The notes under the pieces: generated by a model
The model's input: only the letters and a program-made list of their open reading frames with translations
What the model was told of the DNA's origin: nothing
Databases searched by the model: none
Translations under genes and position numbers: made by a program
Origin: Okapia johnstoni
Taxonomy: Eukaryota > Chordata > Mammalia > Artiodactyla > Giraffidae
Length of the DNA: 64,000 nucleotides
Reading direction: 5' to 3'
NCBI GenBank assembly: GCA_024291935.2
Contig: CM044305.1
Coordinates: 93,116,397 to 93,180,396, forward strand
Shown: piece by piece, positions 11,741-22,741 of the stretch
Layout of the letters: the number at the start of each line of letters is the position of its first letter
How positions within the stretch are numbered: position 1 is the stretch's first letter

Positions 11741-12045
11741 CTTTTTAAAATTTATTTTATTGAAGTATAGTTGTTTCACAATGCTGTGTTCATTTCTGCT
11801 GTGTAGCAAAGTGATTTAGTTATACATTCTTTTTCATATTCCTCTCCATTATGGTTTGTCACAGGATATTGAATATAGTTTCCAGTGCTATACAGTAGGA
11901 CCTTGTTGTTTATCCATCCTACATATAATAGTTTGCATCTGCTAATCCCAAACTCCCGATCTATCCCTCCTCCATCACTACCCGCCCCTTGGCAACCACA
12001 AGTCTGTTGTCTATGTCTGTGAGTCTGTTTCCATTTCGAAGATAA
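11741..12045 (-). mobile_element. L1 3' UTR fragment (artiodactyl type)
   Basis: Antisense of the characteristic artiodactyl L1 3' end (ACAGTAGGACCTTGTTGTTTA and AGCAAAGTGATT.AGTTATACA motifs). The same block recurs at 26860-27082 (minus) and in sense orientation at 61610-61868. Confidence 0.8.
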
Positions 12046-12077
12046 GTTTATCTGGGATGATTGATATTCTTATCATG

Positions 12078-12560
12078 TAGAGCAGGGGTCAGCAAGCTTC
12101 ATTTGTAAAGGGCCAGCTAGGAAATATTTTCAGTTTACAACTATTCAATTCTGTCTGAACAATGAGCGTATCTACGTTCCAATGAAAGTATATTTATGGA
12201 TACTGAAGTGTGAATTTCATGTAATTTTTAAGTTGTGAAATATTATTCTATTATTTTTTACTTTTTATGCAAGCTATAAAAAAGTAGAGTGAGTGAGTGA
12301 ACTCAGTCAGTCGTGTCAGACTCTTTGCGACATCATGGGCTATAGCCTACCACTGGAGTGGGTTGCCATTCCCTTCTCCAGAGGGCCTTCCCAACCTAGG
12401 GATTGAACCCGGATCTCCCGCATTGTAGGCTGATGCTTTACAGTCTGAGCCACCAGGGAAGTCTTAAAAAAGTAAAGACAAAAACACTTAACTCAAGGAC
12501 CATACGAAAACAAATGGGAGGCCATATTCCTGGTCATAGTGAACCAACCCCTGATGTAGA
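12078..12560 (+). mobile_element. hAT-Charlie-type element split by a SINE
   Basis: The left part is 12078-12296 (GGGGTCAGCAAGCTTC, TTGTAAAGGGCCAGC) and the right part is 12466-12560, ending near CCAACCCCTGATG. A Bov-tA SINE sits between them. Confidence 0.65.
12297..12465 (-). mobile_element. Bov-tA SINE with internal deletion
   Basis: Minus-strand copy inserted in the hAT element. It lacks the segment between the first BovB-tail block and CCACTGGAGTGGG, making it shorter than its neighbours. Confidence 0.85.
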
Positions 12561-12668
12561 GGGACTACTGTGAAATTCTATATTAGGAGGAAAGATGATT
12601 TGGGGGAAATCTATCAATTATTGAAACCCTCAAAAATAACTCTATTTGGCAGAAACCATTAGGTATAA

Positions 12669-12898
12669 TGGGTTTCCCAGATGGCGCCAGTGGTAAAGAA
12701 CCCGCCTGCCAATGCAGAAGACATAAAGACACCTGGGTTCAATCCCTGAATGGGGAAGATCCCCTGGAGAAGGGCATGGCAACCCACTCCAGTGTTCTTG
12801 CCTGGAGAATCCCATGGACAGAGGAGCCTGGCGGGCTATGGTCCATAGGAATGCAAAGACTCAGGCATGACTGAAGTGACTTAGCATGCATGCATGCA
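12669..12898 (+). mobile_element. Bov-tA SINE
   Basis: Complete plus-strand copy with tRNA head (CAGTGGTAAAGAACCCGCC) and BovB-derived body. It ends with a (TGCA)n tail near 12880-12898. Confidence 0.9.
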
Positions 12899-13080
12899 TT
12901 AGTTTTGGGTATAATATAAGCTACAAGGATAGATTGTACAACACAAAGAATATAGCCAATATTTTATAGTAACTATAAATGGAGTATAACAGTTAAAAAT
13001 TGTGAGTCACTATAGTGTACACCTCTAACCTATATGATGTTGTACAACAATTATAATTCAATAAAATAATAATAATTTTT
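12899..13080 (+). mobile_element. L1 3' end fragment
   Basis: Sense-oriented terminal L1 block (TAGCCAATATTTTATAGTAAC, ACCTATATGATGTTGTA) ending in an A-rich, AATAAA-containing tail. Confidence 0.65.
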
Positions 13081-13411
13081 AAAACTCTAAGTTAATCCTT
13101 TTAAGCTTTGCAAAAGGAATCTGGAAGCAATGAATAGAGAAACAGTGGATATATGACCTGCTGCTCAGCTAAACTCTGCTTCAAGCTTGAGAGGATGGAG
13201 TTCTCCGAATCGAATTCACTGATTCCTTCCGTTAAACTGCCTTTCACCTAATATTCTGTCAGTAGTCTAGAAACTATGGTGATTGATGCCATAGAAACAC
13301 ACAGCGAGAGAGCAGGGTGATGAGCTTGTGGATTGTGGCATGGCTGAGAGGCAAAAAGCTTTTTAGCTGCCAATCTCCAGGTAAAGTAATATAATAAAAT
13401 ACAATGCAGCT

Positions 13412-13530
13412 AGCATCAGAGGAGCTGTTTACAAAGCACTCTTCATGTATATTATCACCTTTAATTTTACACAAAATTCACAATAACCCTGTGAGGTCAT
13501 TATTTTGATGATTTTTACAGATGAGAATCT
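13412..13530 (-). mobile_element. MIR fragment
   Basis: Minus-strand MIR pattern (ACCCTGTGAGGTCATTATT and TTTTTACAGATGAGAATCTGA). Confidence 0.65.
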
Positions 13531-13619
13531 GACTTCTTTCTTATGGCCCTATTCACATTGCCCTAAGCATAAGGACCAGATGTTTCTCAATACTAAAGGC
13601 AAGACCACAATTAGTAAAT

Positions 13620-14262
13620 ACATATTTTCCTCCATTTACAATGGGGTTGCATCCTGATAAGCCCATTATCAGTTCAAAAAAGTCAATAAGTCCAAAATTC
13701 ATTCAATGCACCTAACCTACAGAGCATCATAGCCTAGCCTACCTTAAACATGCTCAGAACATTTATGTTAGCCTGCAGATGGGCAAAATCATCTAACACA
13801 AAGCCTCTTTTATAATAAAATGTGGAGTAGCTCCTGTAATTCATTGAATTCTGGGAATTCCCTGGTTATCCAGTGGTTAGAACTCTGCACTTTCACAGCT
13901 GAGGGTGCGGGTTCAATTCCTGGTCGGGGAACTAAGATCCCATAAGCTACTCAAGGTGGTGCCCCCTAAAAAATAATTAAATGATTTTTTTCAAATGTAT
14001 TGAATACTATCCTGAAAGCAAGAAAGAGAATGGTTGTCTGGATACAGAGTGGCTGTAAGTATACTGGTTGTTTACCCTCTTGATCATGTGGCTAAAGAGG
14101 AGTTGTAGTGGCTGCCCCTGCTCAGCATCACAGAGTCTCCTGCCACATATCCCTAATCTGGGAAAAGGTTGAAATCCAAATTTGAAGTAAGATTTCTACT
14201 GAATGCATATTGCTTTTGCACCATCCTAAAATTGAACCATTGTAAGTTGGGGGTCATCTGTG
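13620..14262 (+). mobile_element. Tigger-like nonautonomous transposon, split by a SINE
   Basis: Contains GGGGTTGCATCCTGATAA, CACCTAACCTACAGAGCATC, GCAAAATCATCTAACACAAAG and the end TGTAAGTTGGGGGTCATCTGT, typical of a Tigger-related nonautonomous family. It is interrupted at 13852-13978. It is non-coding. Confidence 0.7.
13852..13978 (+). mobile_element. CHR-type tRNA SINE
   Basis: tRNA-like head (CCAGTGGTTAGAACTCTGC; box-B-like GGTTCAATTCC) followed by GGGGAACTAAGATCCC. Confidence 0.85.
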
Positions 14263-14399
14263 ATGGTGAAGATGATGATAGTCAAAGCCCGAAGGTCACG
14301 GGATGTTGGTTGTGTTCCAGACACTAAGGCAACTGACATATGCCTCATTTTGGCCTCACAGCTGACATATGTCTCATTTTGGCATCATTATCGCATTGT

Positions 14400-14635
14400 G
14401 TTTTTCATCACACACTTTTGGGGTCAGATAGATCCATATTCAAGCCTTTGTCCTGCCACTTAAAGCCCTGTGACCTGGGGCAAGTTACAGAACTTCTCCA
14501 ATTTTCAGTTTCCTGATCTATAAAAGGTAGGTGACATGATACTACCTATTTCTTCTGGCTAGAGCATGAATCAAATCGGATAATGAATGTAAAATGCTTA
14601 GCACAGTAGCTCACACATACTAAGTGCTTAATAAA
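14400..14635 (+). mobile_element. MIR SINE
   Basis: Nearly full MIR: CCTGCCACTTAAAGCC, GACCTGGGGCAAGTTAC, TTTTCAGTTTCCTGATCT, ending CTAAGTGCTTAATAAATTTTT. Confidence 0.85.
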
Positions 14636-15825
14636 TTTTTATTATTACTACACAGAGCTTATAATAACTCTGATGATCCTGCAAAGATGATGAAGATAAT
14701 TTAATGGAATCCACACACCTGGCATTCAGACGATTAACAAAGCTTTGAAATCGTTATAGACTCACAGGAAGTTGCAAAAATAGTAGAAAGATCTGCACGC
14801 GCTGCCGTCAGCTTCCCTCAACAGCAACATCTTACATAACTGTAGTACAGTATCAAAATCAGAAAATTGACATTGGTATAATATTGTTAACTAAAGACTT
14901 TATTCATTTTCCACAATTTTTAAAACTGCATTCACTGATGTGTGTATAACTCTATGTAATTTTATCCCAAGTATAGGTTTGTGTAACCACCACCACAATC
15001 AAGACACAGAACTGTTTCCATTACCACGAAGTAATTCCCTGGTGCTCTATCTTTGGATTTGCACCTAACCCCCATCCCTCTCCCATGGCAACTACTAATC
15101 TGTTCTGTATCTCTGAAGTCTTGTCATTTTAAAGTATTGTATAAATGGAGTCATATGGTATATAACCTTTTGAGAATACTTTTTGTCACTAAGCATGATG
15201 CCATTGAGATCCATCCAAATTGTTGCACATGTCAATAGCTCATTTCTTTCTTTCTTTGTTTTTTTTTTTTTTTACTGTGTTCCACCATATACCAGAGTTT
15301 GTGCAACCATCACTCATTGAAGAATATTTGAAGTATTTCCAGTGTTTGGCTGTTGCAAGTAAAACTGCTATGAACATTAGTGAACACTTTTTTGTGTGGA
15401 CATAAGTTTCCGTTTCTTTATGCCCAAGAGTGTGATTTCTGGGTCATATGGTAAGTGTACATTTAAAATGATAAGAAATTGCCAAACTTTTTTCCAAAGT
15501 GTCTGTACCATTTTACATTCCCACCAGTGGTTGCATGAGTGACACAGTTGCTCCACATCCTCACCAAGTAGTATCACTAATTTTTAACTGTTCTAATAGG
15601 TGTGTAGTAACAACTCTTGGTGGTTCTAATTTGCATTTCCCCAGTAGCTAATGATATTTAATATTTTTTCCTATGCTTATTTGCCACACATCTTCTCTTT
15701 GGTGAAATATTTGCTGATGTTTTTTACCTATTTTATGATTGGATGGATTTGTGTTTTTACTGTTGAGTTTTGAGAGTTCTTTTTATATTATGAATACAGA
15801 GCTTTTGTTGAACATATGATTTCAG

Positions 15826-16258
15826 TTTTGGGTTTAATTGTGTTCCCCCCCAAACCCCGGTACCTATGACAGTGAGCTTATTTGGAAATAGGATCTTTGC
15901 AGATATAATCAACGTAAAATGAAGTCATACTGGAGGAGGACAGACCGTAATCCAATGACTGATGTCCTCATAAAAAGAGGAAAATTTGGGCACAGACACT
16001 TAAGGAGAATACCATGTGGCAAAGAAAGCTGGAATGAGAGAAATGCATCTGCAGCCAAAGAATGACAAGGATTTGCCAGCAGCCATGAGAAATTAGGAAG
16101 AGGCAAGGAAGAATTCTTTGCTTACAGCCTTCAGAGAAAGGCTGACACCTTGATATTTGAGTTCTGGCCTGCAGAACTGTGAGGGAATACATTTCTGCTG
16201 TTTTAAACCACCAAATTTATGATTATTTGTTATGGCAGCCCCAGGAAGTGAATCCATC
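15826..16258 (+). mobile_element. MLT1-type (ERVL-MaLR) solo LTR, old
   Basis: Matches the MLT1A-like LTR order: TTTAATTGTGTTCCCCCCC, TTATTTGGAAATAGGATC, TAATCCAATGACTGATGTCC, CAGAACTGTGAGGGAATA, and the terminal TTATGGCAGCCCCAGGAAG. The length is about 430 bases. No internal retroviral sequence is present. It lies inside the L1, so it inserted after the L1 did. Confidence 0.8.
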
Positions 16259-16706
16259 TTACAAATAATTTCTCCCAGTTTCTACCTGATCTTTTCACTG
16301 TCTTAATGGATCTTTCCAGGGAAAAGTTTGAATTTTTATAATGTCTAATTTATTAATTTCAAAAAATTTTATGGATCAAGGTGTTAGCATCATGTCCTAA
16401 GAACTCTTTCTCTAGCCATAGATTTTGTCCTGTGACTTCTTCTGAATTTTTAAAATTAATTTTGTTTTTATTTAAATCTGTTATCATTTGAAGTTAATTT
16501 TTGTAAATGGTGTGAGGTTTAGGATGAGAGTCATTTTGGTTTTATACATGGATGTCTAATTATTCTAGCATCCTTTATTGGAAATGCTTTTCTTTCTCTA
16601 TTGGATCACTTTTGGGTATTCATAAAAAATCAGTTGAACCTATTTGCATTCATCTAGTCTAGGATCCTTATTCTATTCCATTGATCTATGAGTCTATTTT
16701 TCACAC

Positions 16707-16799
16707 ACTGTGACCCAACTTTTTCTGATAGTCAAGATGCAAGGTTGCATAGATCTAGTGGCACATATTCAATGAGGAACTATCAGAACTATTGATATA
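16707..16799. repeat. Paired ~93-base repeat, copy 1
   Basis: Runs from ACTGTGACCCAACT to ATCAGAACTATTGATATA. It is repeated in direct orientation at 17492-17586 with small differences. Both lie in or at the edge of the L1, but the block does not look like L1 sequence at this position. Confidence 0.75.
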
Positions 16800-17222
16800 C
16801 TGCCTTGGGTACTGTAGATACATAGTTAAGTCTTAACATTAGGTAGAGTAATCTCTTCCATTTTATCCTTTTTCAGAACTGATTTAGCTATTCTAGTTCT
16901 TTTGCCTTTCCATATATATTTTGGAATAATCTTGTCTATAGGTATAAAACATCTTGCTGGGATTTTGACAGGAATTGCATTTAAATCTATAGATCAATTT
17001 GGGAAGAATTGACATCTTTACTATGTTGAGTCTTCCAATCCATGAACAAGGTGTGTCTCTCCATTTATTTAAATCTTTGATTTCTTGCATCAGCATTTTA
17101 AAATTTTCAGCACAGAGATCCTATACACATTTTGTTACATTTATACCTAAGTGCTACGTTTCCTTCCCAGTGATTAAAAAATGGTTGTATTGTTAATTTC
17201 CTTCCACATGTTTGTTGCTACT

Positions 17223-17351
17223 TTGGAGAAGGAAATGGCAACCCATTCTAGTATTCTTGTCTGGGAAATCCCATGGGCAGAGGAGCCTGGCGGGCTACAG
17301 TCCATGGGATCACAAAAGAGTCAGACATGACTGAGCGACTAAACATCAACA
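17223..17351 (+). mobile_element. BovA monomer SINE with long flanking duplication
   Basis: BovA body (GGAAATGGCAACCCATTC, GGCTACAGTCCATGGGATC) flanked by 31-base direct repeats at 17189-17219 and 17352-17382 that differ at one base. The flanks are unusually long for a SINE target-site duplication. Confidence 0.88.
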
Positions 17352-17491
17352 ATTGTTAATTTCCTTCCACATGTTTATTGCTGTTATACAGGAATGCAAT
17401 GGAATCTTGTGTGTTGCTCTTCTATCCTGCAACCTTGCTAGCTCATTAATTTTACTAGCTTTTTTGCCTATTCCTTGGTATTTTTTTATAT

Positions 17492-17586
17492 ACTGTGACC
17501 CAACTAGTTTTTTAATAATCAAGATGCAAACTTTCACTGATCTAGTGGCACATATTCAAGGAGGAAGTATCAGAACTATTGATATA
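17492..17586. repeat. Paired ~93-base repeat, copy 2
   Basis: Direct repeat of 16707-16799, sharing GATCTAGTGGCACATATTCA and TATCAGAACTATTGATATA exactly. Confidence 0.75.
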
Positions 17587-17843
17587 CCAGCTCAGAGTTA
17601 TAACTCTACCTCCTCTCCACTCACTGAAGTCTTCTGAGGTTGCAGCACATATGAAAATTCTTAGTTACAATAATTTACTAAGTTAGCGTTAACTTACTAA
17701 TATAGACAAAATACTTGTCTCACATATATGCATTCTTAAGCTAGAATATGTCTTAGCAGCTAAGCTCAGTTTCATTGATCAGTCTGGGGAGCCATGTTCA
17801 TTTCCTTAATTCATTCATTCATTCAACAAATAGTTACTGAGAG

Positions 17844-18052
17844 CTTACTCCCCTGGTGGCTCAGTGGTAAAGAATCCACCTGCAATGCAAAAGACCTGGG
17901 TTTGATCCTTGGGTCGGGAAGATCCCCTGGAGAAGGGCATGGCAACCCACTCCAGTACTCTTGCCTGGAGAATCCCATGGACAGAGGAGCCTGGCAGGCT
18001 ACAGTCCATGGCATCACAAAGAGTTGGACACGAATGAGTGACTAACACTTTC
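17844..18052 (+). mobile_element. Bov-tA SINE
   Basis: Complete plus-strand copy from CCCCTGGTGGCTCAGTGG to ATGAGTGACTAACAC. Confidence 0.92.
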
Positions 18053-18201
18053 ACTACTTTGCATAAAGTCACTGGAATAGATGCTATGAACCCAGAAATA
18101 AACAGGATACATATATTCTCAAACGTATTTGCCAAGCAACATCTTGAGTTCAAAGTCGAAATTTTATAAAAGGATATTTATGCTGCTTCTGTTTATTCTG
18201 C

Positions 18202-18510
18202 TTCCCTGGTACCTCAGCTGATAAAGAATCAGCCTGCAATGCAGGAGAGCCTGGTTCAATTCCTGGGCCAGGAAGATCGGCTGGAGAAGGGATAGGCTAC
18301 ACACTCCAGTATTCTTGGGCTTCCTTAGTGGCTCAACTGGTAAAAAATCTGCCTGCAATGCAGGAGACCTGGGTTCAATCCTTGGGTTGGGAAGATCCCC
18401 TGGAGAAGGGAAAGGCCACCCACTCCAGTATTCTGGCCTGGAGAATATCATGGACTGTATACTCCATGGACTCGCAAAGAGTAAGATATGACTGAGTGAC
18501 TTTCACATGC
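18202..18510 (+). mobile_element. Tandem Bov-tA: truncated head joined to a full copy
   Basis: A Bov-tA head (18202-18317) breaks off after CACTCCAGTATTCTTGG and is followed directly by a second complete Bov-tA (18317-18510). The direct joining suggests recombination or insertion into the first copy. Confidence 0.88.
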
Positions 18511-18859
18511 TGCTTCTAGTTTCCTGAAGACTGAATTATTCACTCAATTAACCAGTGAGTTCCCAAAGTGTTTTATGATGTGCCGTTTCCTTTAGGAAAA
18601 GCCTGAGTAATAATGTTGTAGTTATAGTTCTATTGTCATAATGCTATATCTTTAAAAGCAAAAAGAAAAAGGAACAGCCACCCACCTTGTAGTTTGATCA
18701 ATGTGATCATTTACCATTCCCCTCAACCCTACTTTTAAAGGCCCTAACTCATTCCCAGGGTCTTCAGGCCTCCCTTCTTGCCAGGTGGTGATAATTTGAC
18801 CTTAAGTTCCAGACTTAGCACATCTCCAGGCCCTAATATTGGTCTCAGCCCTTGCCACA

Positions 18860-19110
18860 CATCAGCTTGTGAGATTTTTATAATACAGGTTTTAGGGATT
18901 TCTCTGGCAGTCTAGTGGTTAAGAGTCTGTGCTGCCAATGCAGGGGGCACAGATTCAATCCCTGGTCAGGGAACTAAGATGCAGTGAGGTGCAGCCAAAA
19001 TAAAAAAAGTACAGATTTTAGGGATCTAGACCAGACCAACTGATTCAGAGCCTCTGGGCCTGAGGCCTAGGCACAGGTATCTCTTAACAGCTCTTGAGAT
19101 GATGCTGTGG
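18860..19110 (+). mobile_element. MER5A-like hAT fragment split by a CHR-type SINE
   Basis: MER5A-like pieces on both sides (GAGATTTTTATAATACAG; ACTGATTCAGAGCCTCTGGG) surround a CHR-type SINE at 18896-19015. The flanks TACAGGTTTTAGGGA and TACAGATTTTAGGGA form a slightly diverged target-site duplication. Confidence 0.7.
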
Positions 19111-19194
19111 TGGAGTGAGAACTAAGAATCAGTGTAAATCTAACCCGAACTGCTGATTGTGGTTGTATAAGTCCAGTCGTTGTAGATCAAATCA

Positions 19195-19300
19195 TATACT
19201 TATATTTTATTAAAGTTCCACTTACTATGTTCCAGGTACTGTATTAAGCACTTTACACACATTATTTTGCTTTATCCTCATGAAGTATTTGAGGTGGCTG
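19195..19300 (-). mobile_element. MIR fragment
   Basis: Minus-strand MIR segment (CTTACTATGTTCCAGGTACTG, TTAAGCACTTTACACACATT). Confidence 0.65.
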
Positions 19301-19393
19301 AAGGATATCTGGGGAAGGAAAGTTTTAGCTTTCTTCCCATCTCCATCATATTTCTGAAAAGCAACTCCAGATAGTTATATGAACATAAAAGGA

Positions 19394-19582
19394 TTAGTCG
19401 CTCAGTCGTGTCCAACTCTTTGCAACCCCATAGACAGTAGCCCACCATGCTCCTCTGTCCATGGAATTCTCCAGGCAAGAATACTGGAGTGAGTTGCCAT
19501 TCCCTTCCTCCAGGAGATCTTCCTGACCCAGGTCTCCCACATTGCAGGTGGATTTTTACCATCTGAGCCATGAGGGAAGCCC
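19394..19582 (-). mobile_element. Bov-tA SINE
   Basis: Minus-strand copy from AGTCGCTCAGTCGTGTCC to GAGCCATGAGGGAAGCCC, with a small internal deletion near the tRNA junction. Confidence 0.9.
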
Positions 19583-20999
19583 AGAAAAGGCCCAGAGAGG
19601 TTGCGCAGGTGGGATCAGGGCACCAGTGTTTCCCTTTCTGTTTCCACCTTCCCACAAAATATTTCCAGAAGTCCCTAAACAGGGCCAGCCTCTGGCCAAC
19701 CAGCCTGAGCTGTCTGCCAGCCCAGCACACGAGGCAAGGATCACTACTGATGCAAAATTTTCTACCACAAATCACCACCACACTGCTCCCTTCCACATAG
19801 CTTAAGCTGAAACATGATAGAAATGCTATCAGTAATTCCAGGCACCTGCCTCTGTACAGGCAGGAACACAGCTGCTGTGGCCCAGAAAAGGGATCTCCCA
19901 CACTTGCTGGTTCAAGGCCAAAATGTGTTGTCACTGATTCTGCCACACTCTAGAGGAGCAATATCACAGTTCCCAGGCTGTGTCTTCACACTGAGCCTCC
20001 CTCTCATAGGGGTAACTCTTAGGAGGAGGCACTAATGTGGACAGGGCAGCAAATTTGTCCCTGTTGTTGCTACCATTTATTATTATTTTTCTTTTGCCTA
20101 ACACCAAATCTCCTTGTCTGGGCCATCCAACCACATTTCCCTCTGGGCTTCCTCCCAACCATCTAGTAAGGGGAGGATGTCTCTTGACCCGTGGCCCTTC
20201 ATCAGTGCACAATTGCTTCTGTTGGAAATAGATCAGACTCTGGAAAAACTGAAAAGCTGAAGCTATTTCCAGTTCTGTGCAATCTCAGAGGACAGGGGTC
20301 TGCAGAGACCACAGGCACATGGCAGCAGAGGCTTGTGAGTGAAGCTCCAAGACCTTACAGGGTACCAACATTTCCTCCACTGTTAACTTGCTTTCTCTGG
20401 AACAGAGCTCCCTTTAATTCTCCCTTGGGGCTGTCTTCTACCCAACAAGCAAGGGGAAGCTGACTTTTGACCTATCCCCCTAATGATCAGTGCCCACCTG
20501 CTTCTATTGAAAAGAGATCCGACTCTGGGAAAATGGAAAAGCTGAAGGTGTTTCCTGGCTCCAGGCTCTGAAAAGGCACAAATCCAGCTGCCCCATCTCA
20601 GTCTAACTGACAGAGAGGAGAGGGCAGCAGAGTCCACAGTCTAGATTCAACAGGGCAGAGAGGAGAATGGAGGAGAGGGTGTGGAGAGGGTACTAATCCT
20701 TGGGTAAAGATCAATCAGTTTTGGAAAAGTTTGAATCCTTGTTTTCTGGCTTCTGCTTTTAACCTCCTGAAAGCTGTGATCACAAATCCTTTATCTTTAC
20801 ACTCTGTTGAGTCATTGCCAAAGATTCAAGGATTAGTCTTGGTTTATTAGTTTTAGAAATAAGATAGTGTCCTCTTGTCCATAGTAAATTCAGCTGAAAG
20901 AGTAAAGCATTAGCTAAATCCCTCACTCCAGGCCTGTAAAGGCTCTAACACACTTGTTTCATTTACAAGGGAGCTAAGGAATGAGAGCCCTCAGCTCAT
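19583..20999. other. Intergenic with a diverged ~160-base tandem duplication
   Basis: Blocks at about 20130-20290 and 20405-20570 share an ordered set of motifs: CTTCTGTTGGAAATAGATC versus CTTCTATTGAAAAGAGATC, GACTCTGG.AAAA, and GAAAAGCTGAAG. No protein-coding exon is recognised. It may be an unnamed LTR or low-copy repeat. Confidence 0.5.
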
Positions 21000-21212
21000 T
21001 TCTTAGGTGGTGCGGTGGTAAAGAATCTACCTACCAATGCAGGAGACACAAGAGACTTGAGTTCGATCGCTGGGTGCAGAAGATCCGCTGAAGGAGGCAA
21101 TGGCAACCCACTCCAGTATTCTCACCTGGGAAATCCCATGGACAGAGGAGCCTGGTGGGCTATAGTCCATGGGGTCACAGAGTCAGACATGACTGAGTGA
21201 CTGCGCACACAC
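21000..21212 (+). mobile_element. Bov-tA SINE
   Basis: Complete plus-strand copy (GGTGGTAAAGAATCTACC head; GGCTATAGTCCATGGGGTC body) ending in a CA-rich tail. Confidence 0.9.
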
Positions 21213-21867
21213 ACAAGGAATGAGGTGAGGCAGACAGCTCCACAGGCCAGCCTGTGAGAAGTGGAGTCTGGACTCTAAAGGACCCTAGAGTGGCTGTGTT
21301 GGCAAATCTTGTTTCAGGCTCTTCAACTTCTCACCCCCTTCCATACTCAGGACGGGGCCGTAGGATGCTCACTGAGTCACATTCTCAGGACTGTGAACAT
21401 CCTCCTATCTCCAGGGCCGTTCTGCTCACTTATGTATTCAGTTCCAACTCTCAGTTCATACCCTTTTGAGGCAAAGGGGTATGTATGGAGCTCGAGCCAG
21501 GTGTTGGGGGCTCAGCTTCAAGCTACCTTTTTCACTTTCAAGGACTCTAGAACCAGCTACCTGGATTCAGCAACCTCCTCATATATAAATGAGAGAGAAT
21601 TGAATCAGTCAACCGAGAGCAGCAAGTGGGACCGCCTTGATGTGAATAGTCATGAAGTCCATTTCAAGAGTGAAGATAAAGTTGCCAAAAATTTAGGGGA
21701 CAAGATCAAACAAATAAAGAGAGGACTGATTCATGTATATAGGGAGACAACCCTAGAGATTCTTGGGTAGATTTAAGGAACCATTAGAATCCTTTCTAGA
21801 AAAACATGAATGCTCATGGAGTGGCGTGGGGTCAGTGCCATTGTAATCCGGATATTGGAAGATGAGA
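21213..21867. other. Intergenic, holds an unexplained open frame
   Basis: An open frame of 153 codons (21309-21770, plus) has no similarity I recognise. No splice or promoter context supports it. Otherwise no repeat is identified. Confidence 0.3.
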
Positions 21868-22018
21868 GACATTTTTTATTGAGGTATCATTGATCTACAG
21901 CATTATGTTAGCTTCAAGTATATAACATAATGGTTTGATATTTGGATATATTGTGAAATGGTCACCACAATGACTTGCGTTAATGTCCATCACTATGCAT
22001 ACATTTTTTTCTTGTGAT
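21868..22018 (-). mobile_element. L1 3' UTR fragment
   Basis: Antisense L1 tail pattern (TTATTGAGGTATCATTGATC, GGTTTGATATTTGGATATAT, TGTGAAATGGTCACCACAAT). Confidence 0.7.
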
Positions 22019-22654
22019 GAGAAGTTTTAAGATTGAAGAAGACCTTATTTGTAATGGGCATGCTTATCCTACCCTGTGATTCTGGCAGCACCTCACAGAT
22101 CAGTTGTGCTCCTTGGAGACAGACTGCTGTGCTCGGTGGGGCAGAGGTTGGGGCACCCAGTGGAGCAGCCACAGAACTGATGGCAATATATTAATCATAC
22201 TTGTTCGTGAGCACAGGGAAGATACTAGAAAAGACCTTGAAGGGGTAAAAAATTGCCACCGACTCTAGGACTATCTAAGTCCCAAACTATAGCTAAGACC
22301 CCCATCCTTAGGGGCTGCCAGAAATACTTGAGGTGCAGGACTTTGCAAGAAGCTGAACATCCTGTGTGACAAGTGACTGTACGGGCCCAAGAAATTCAGG
22401 TGTCCTGGTGGTGTCCTTACCTCCTCTCTCTCATCATGTTCTTTGAGGACAAATGGTTTGTTCTACTCATTTCTGTGTCTCCTCAAACAGGAGCCCTAGT
22501 CCTGGCAGAAGGCTTCAGAGCAGAGTCTGGTGCTGGGTGTAGCAGCAGCAGTACCAGCCACAGCAGCCTTGAATCCTCTGCATCACCATCCCCCGGGCAG
22601 GAAATGGCATACTCATCTCTATTCCCCAACAGTACCTAGCATGGGACTTCCTAT
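22019..22654. other. Intergenic, nothing recognised
   Basis: No repeat family or exon was recognised. A short open frame at 22373-22639 has no known similarity. Confidence 0.35.
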
Positions 22655-22741
22655 TTTTTTCTCATTTTTCAGCTTTCTTGAGGTACAATTTATATACCAT
22701 GAACTCACTTATCTCCAGTGTACAATTTGAGTTTTAATAAA

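Larger units (their letters stand above)
14740..17490 (-). mobile_element. L1 LINE, old, minus strand, interrupted
   Basis: Antisense L1 covers about 14740-15825, 16259-17222 and 17351-17490. Landmarks include CCATGGCAACTACTAATCTG, CCACCAGTGGTTGCATGAG, CATTCCCACCAGTGG and CTATTCCATTGATCTATGAGT. A MaLR LTR interrupts it at 15826-16258 and a BovA SINE at 17223-17351. No reading frame survives. Confidence 0.8.

Noticed and set aside
17844..18052. tRNA gene-like boxes in Bov-tA and CHR elements
   Set aside because: These are SINE promoters. The sequences lack a foldable complete tRNA and continue into BovB-derived tails.
19278..19946. 222-codon minus-strand open frame
   Set aside because: It runs through a Bov-tA SINE and unassigned DNA, without conserved protein motifs or splice context.
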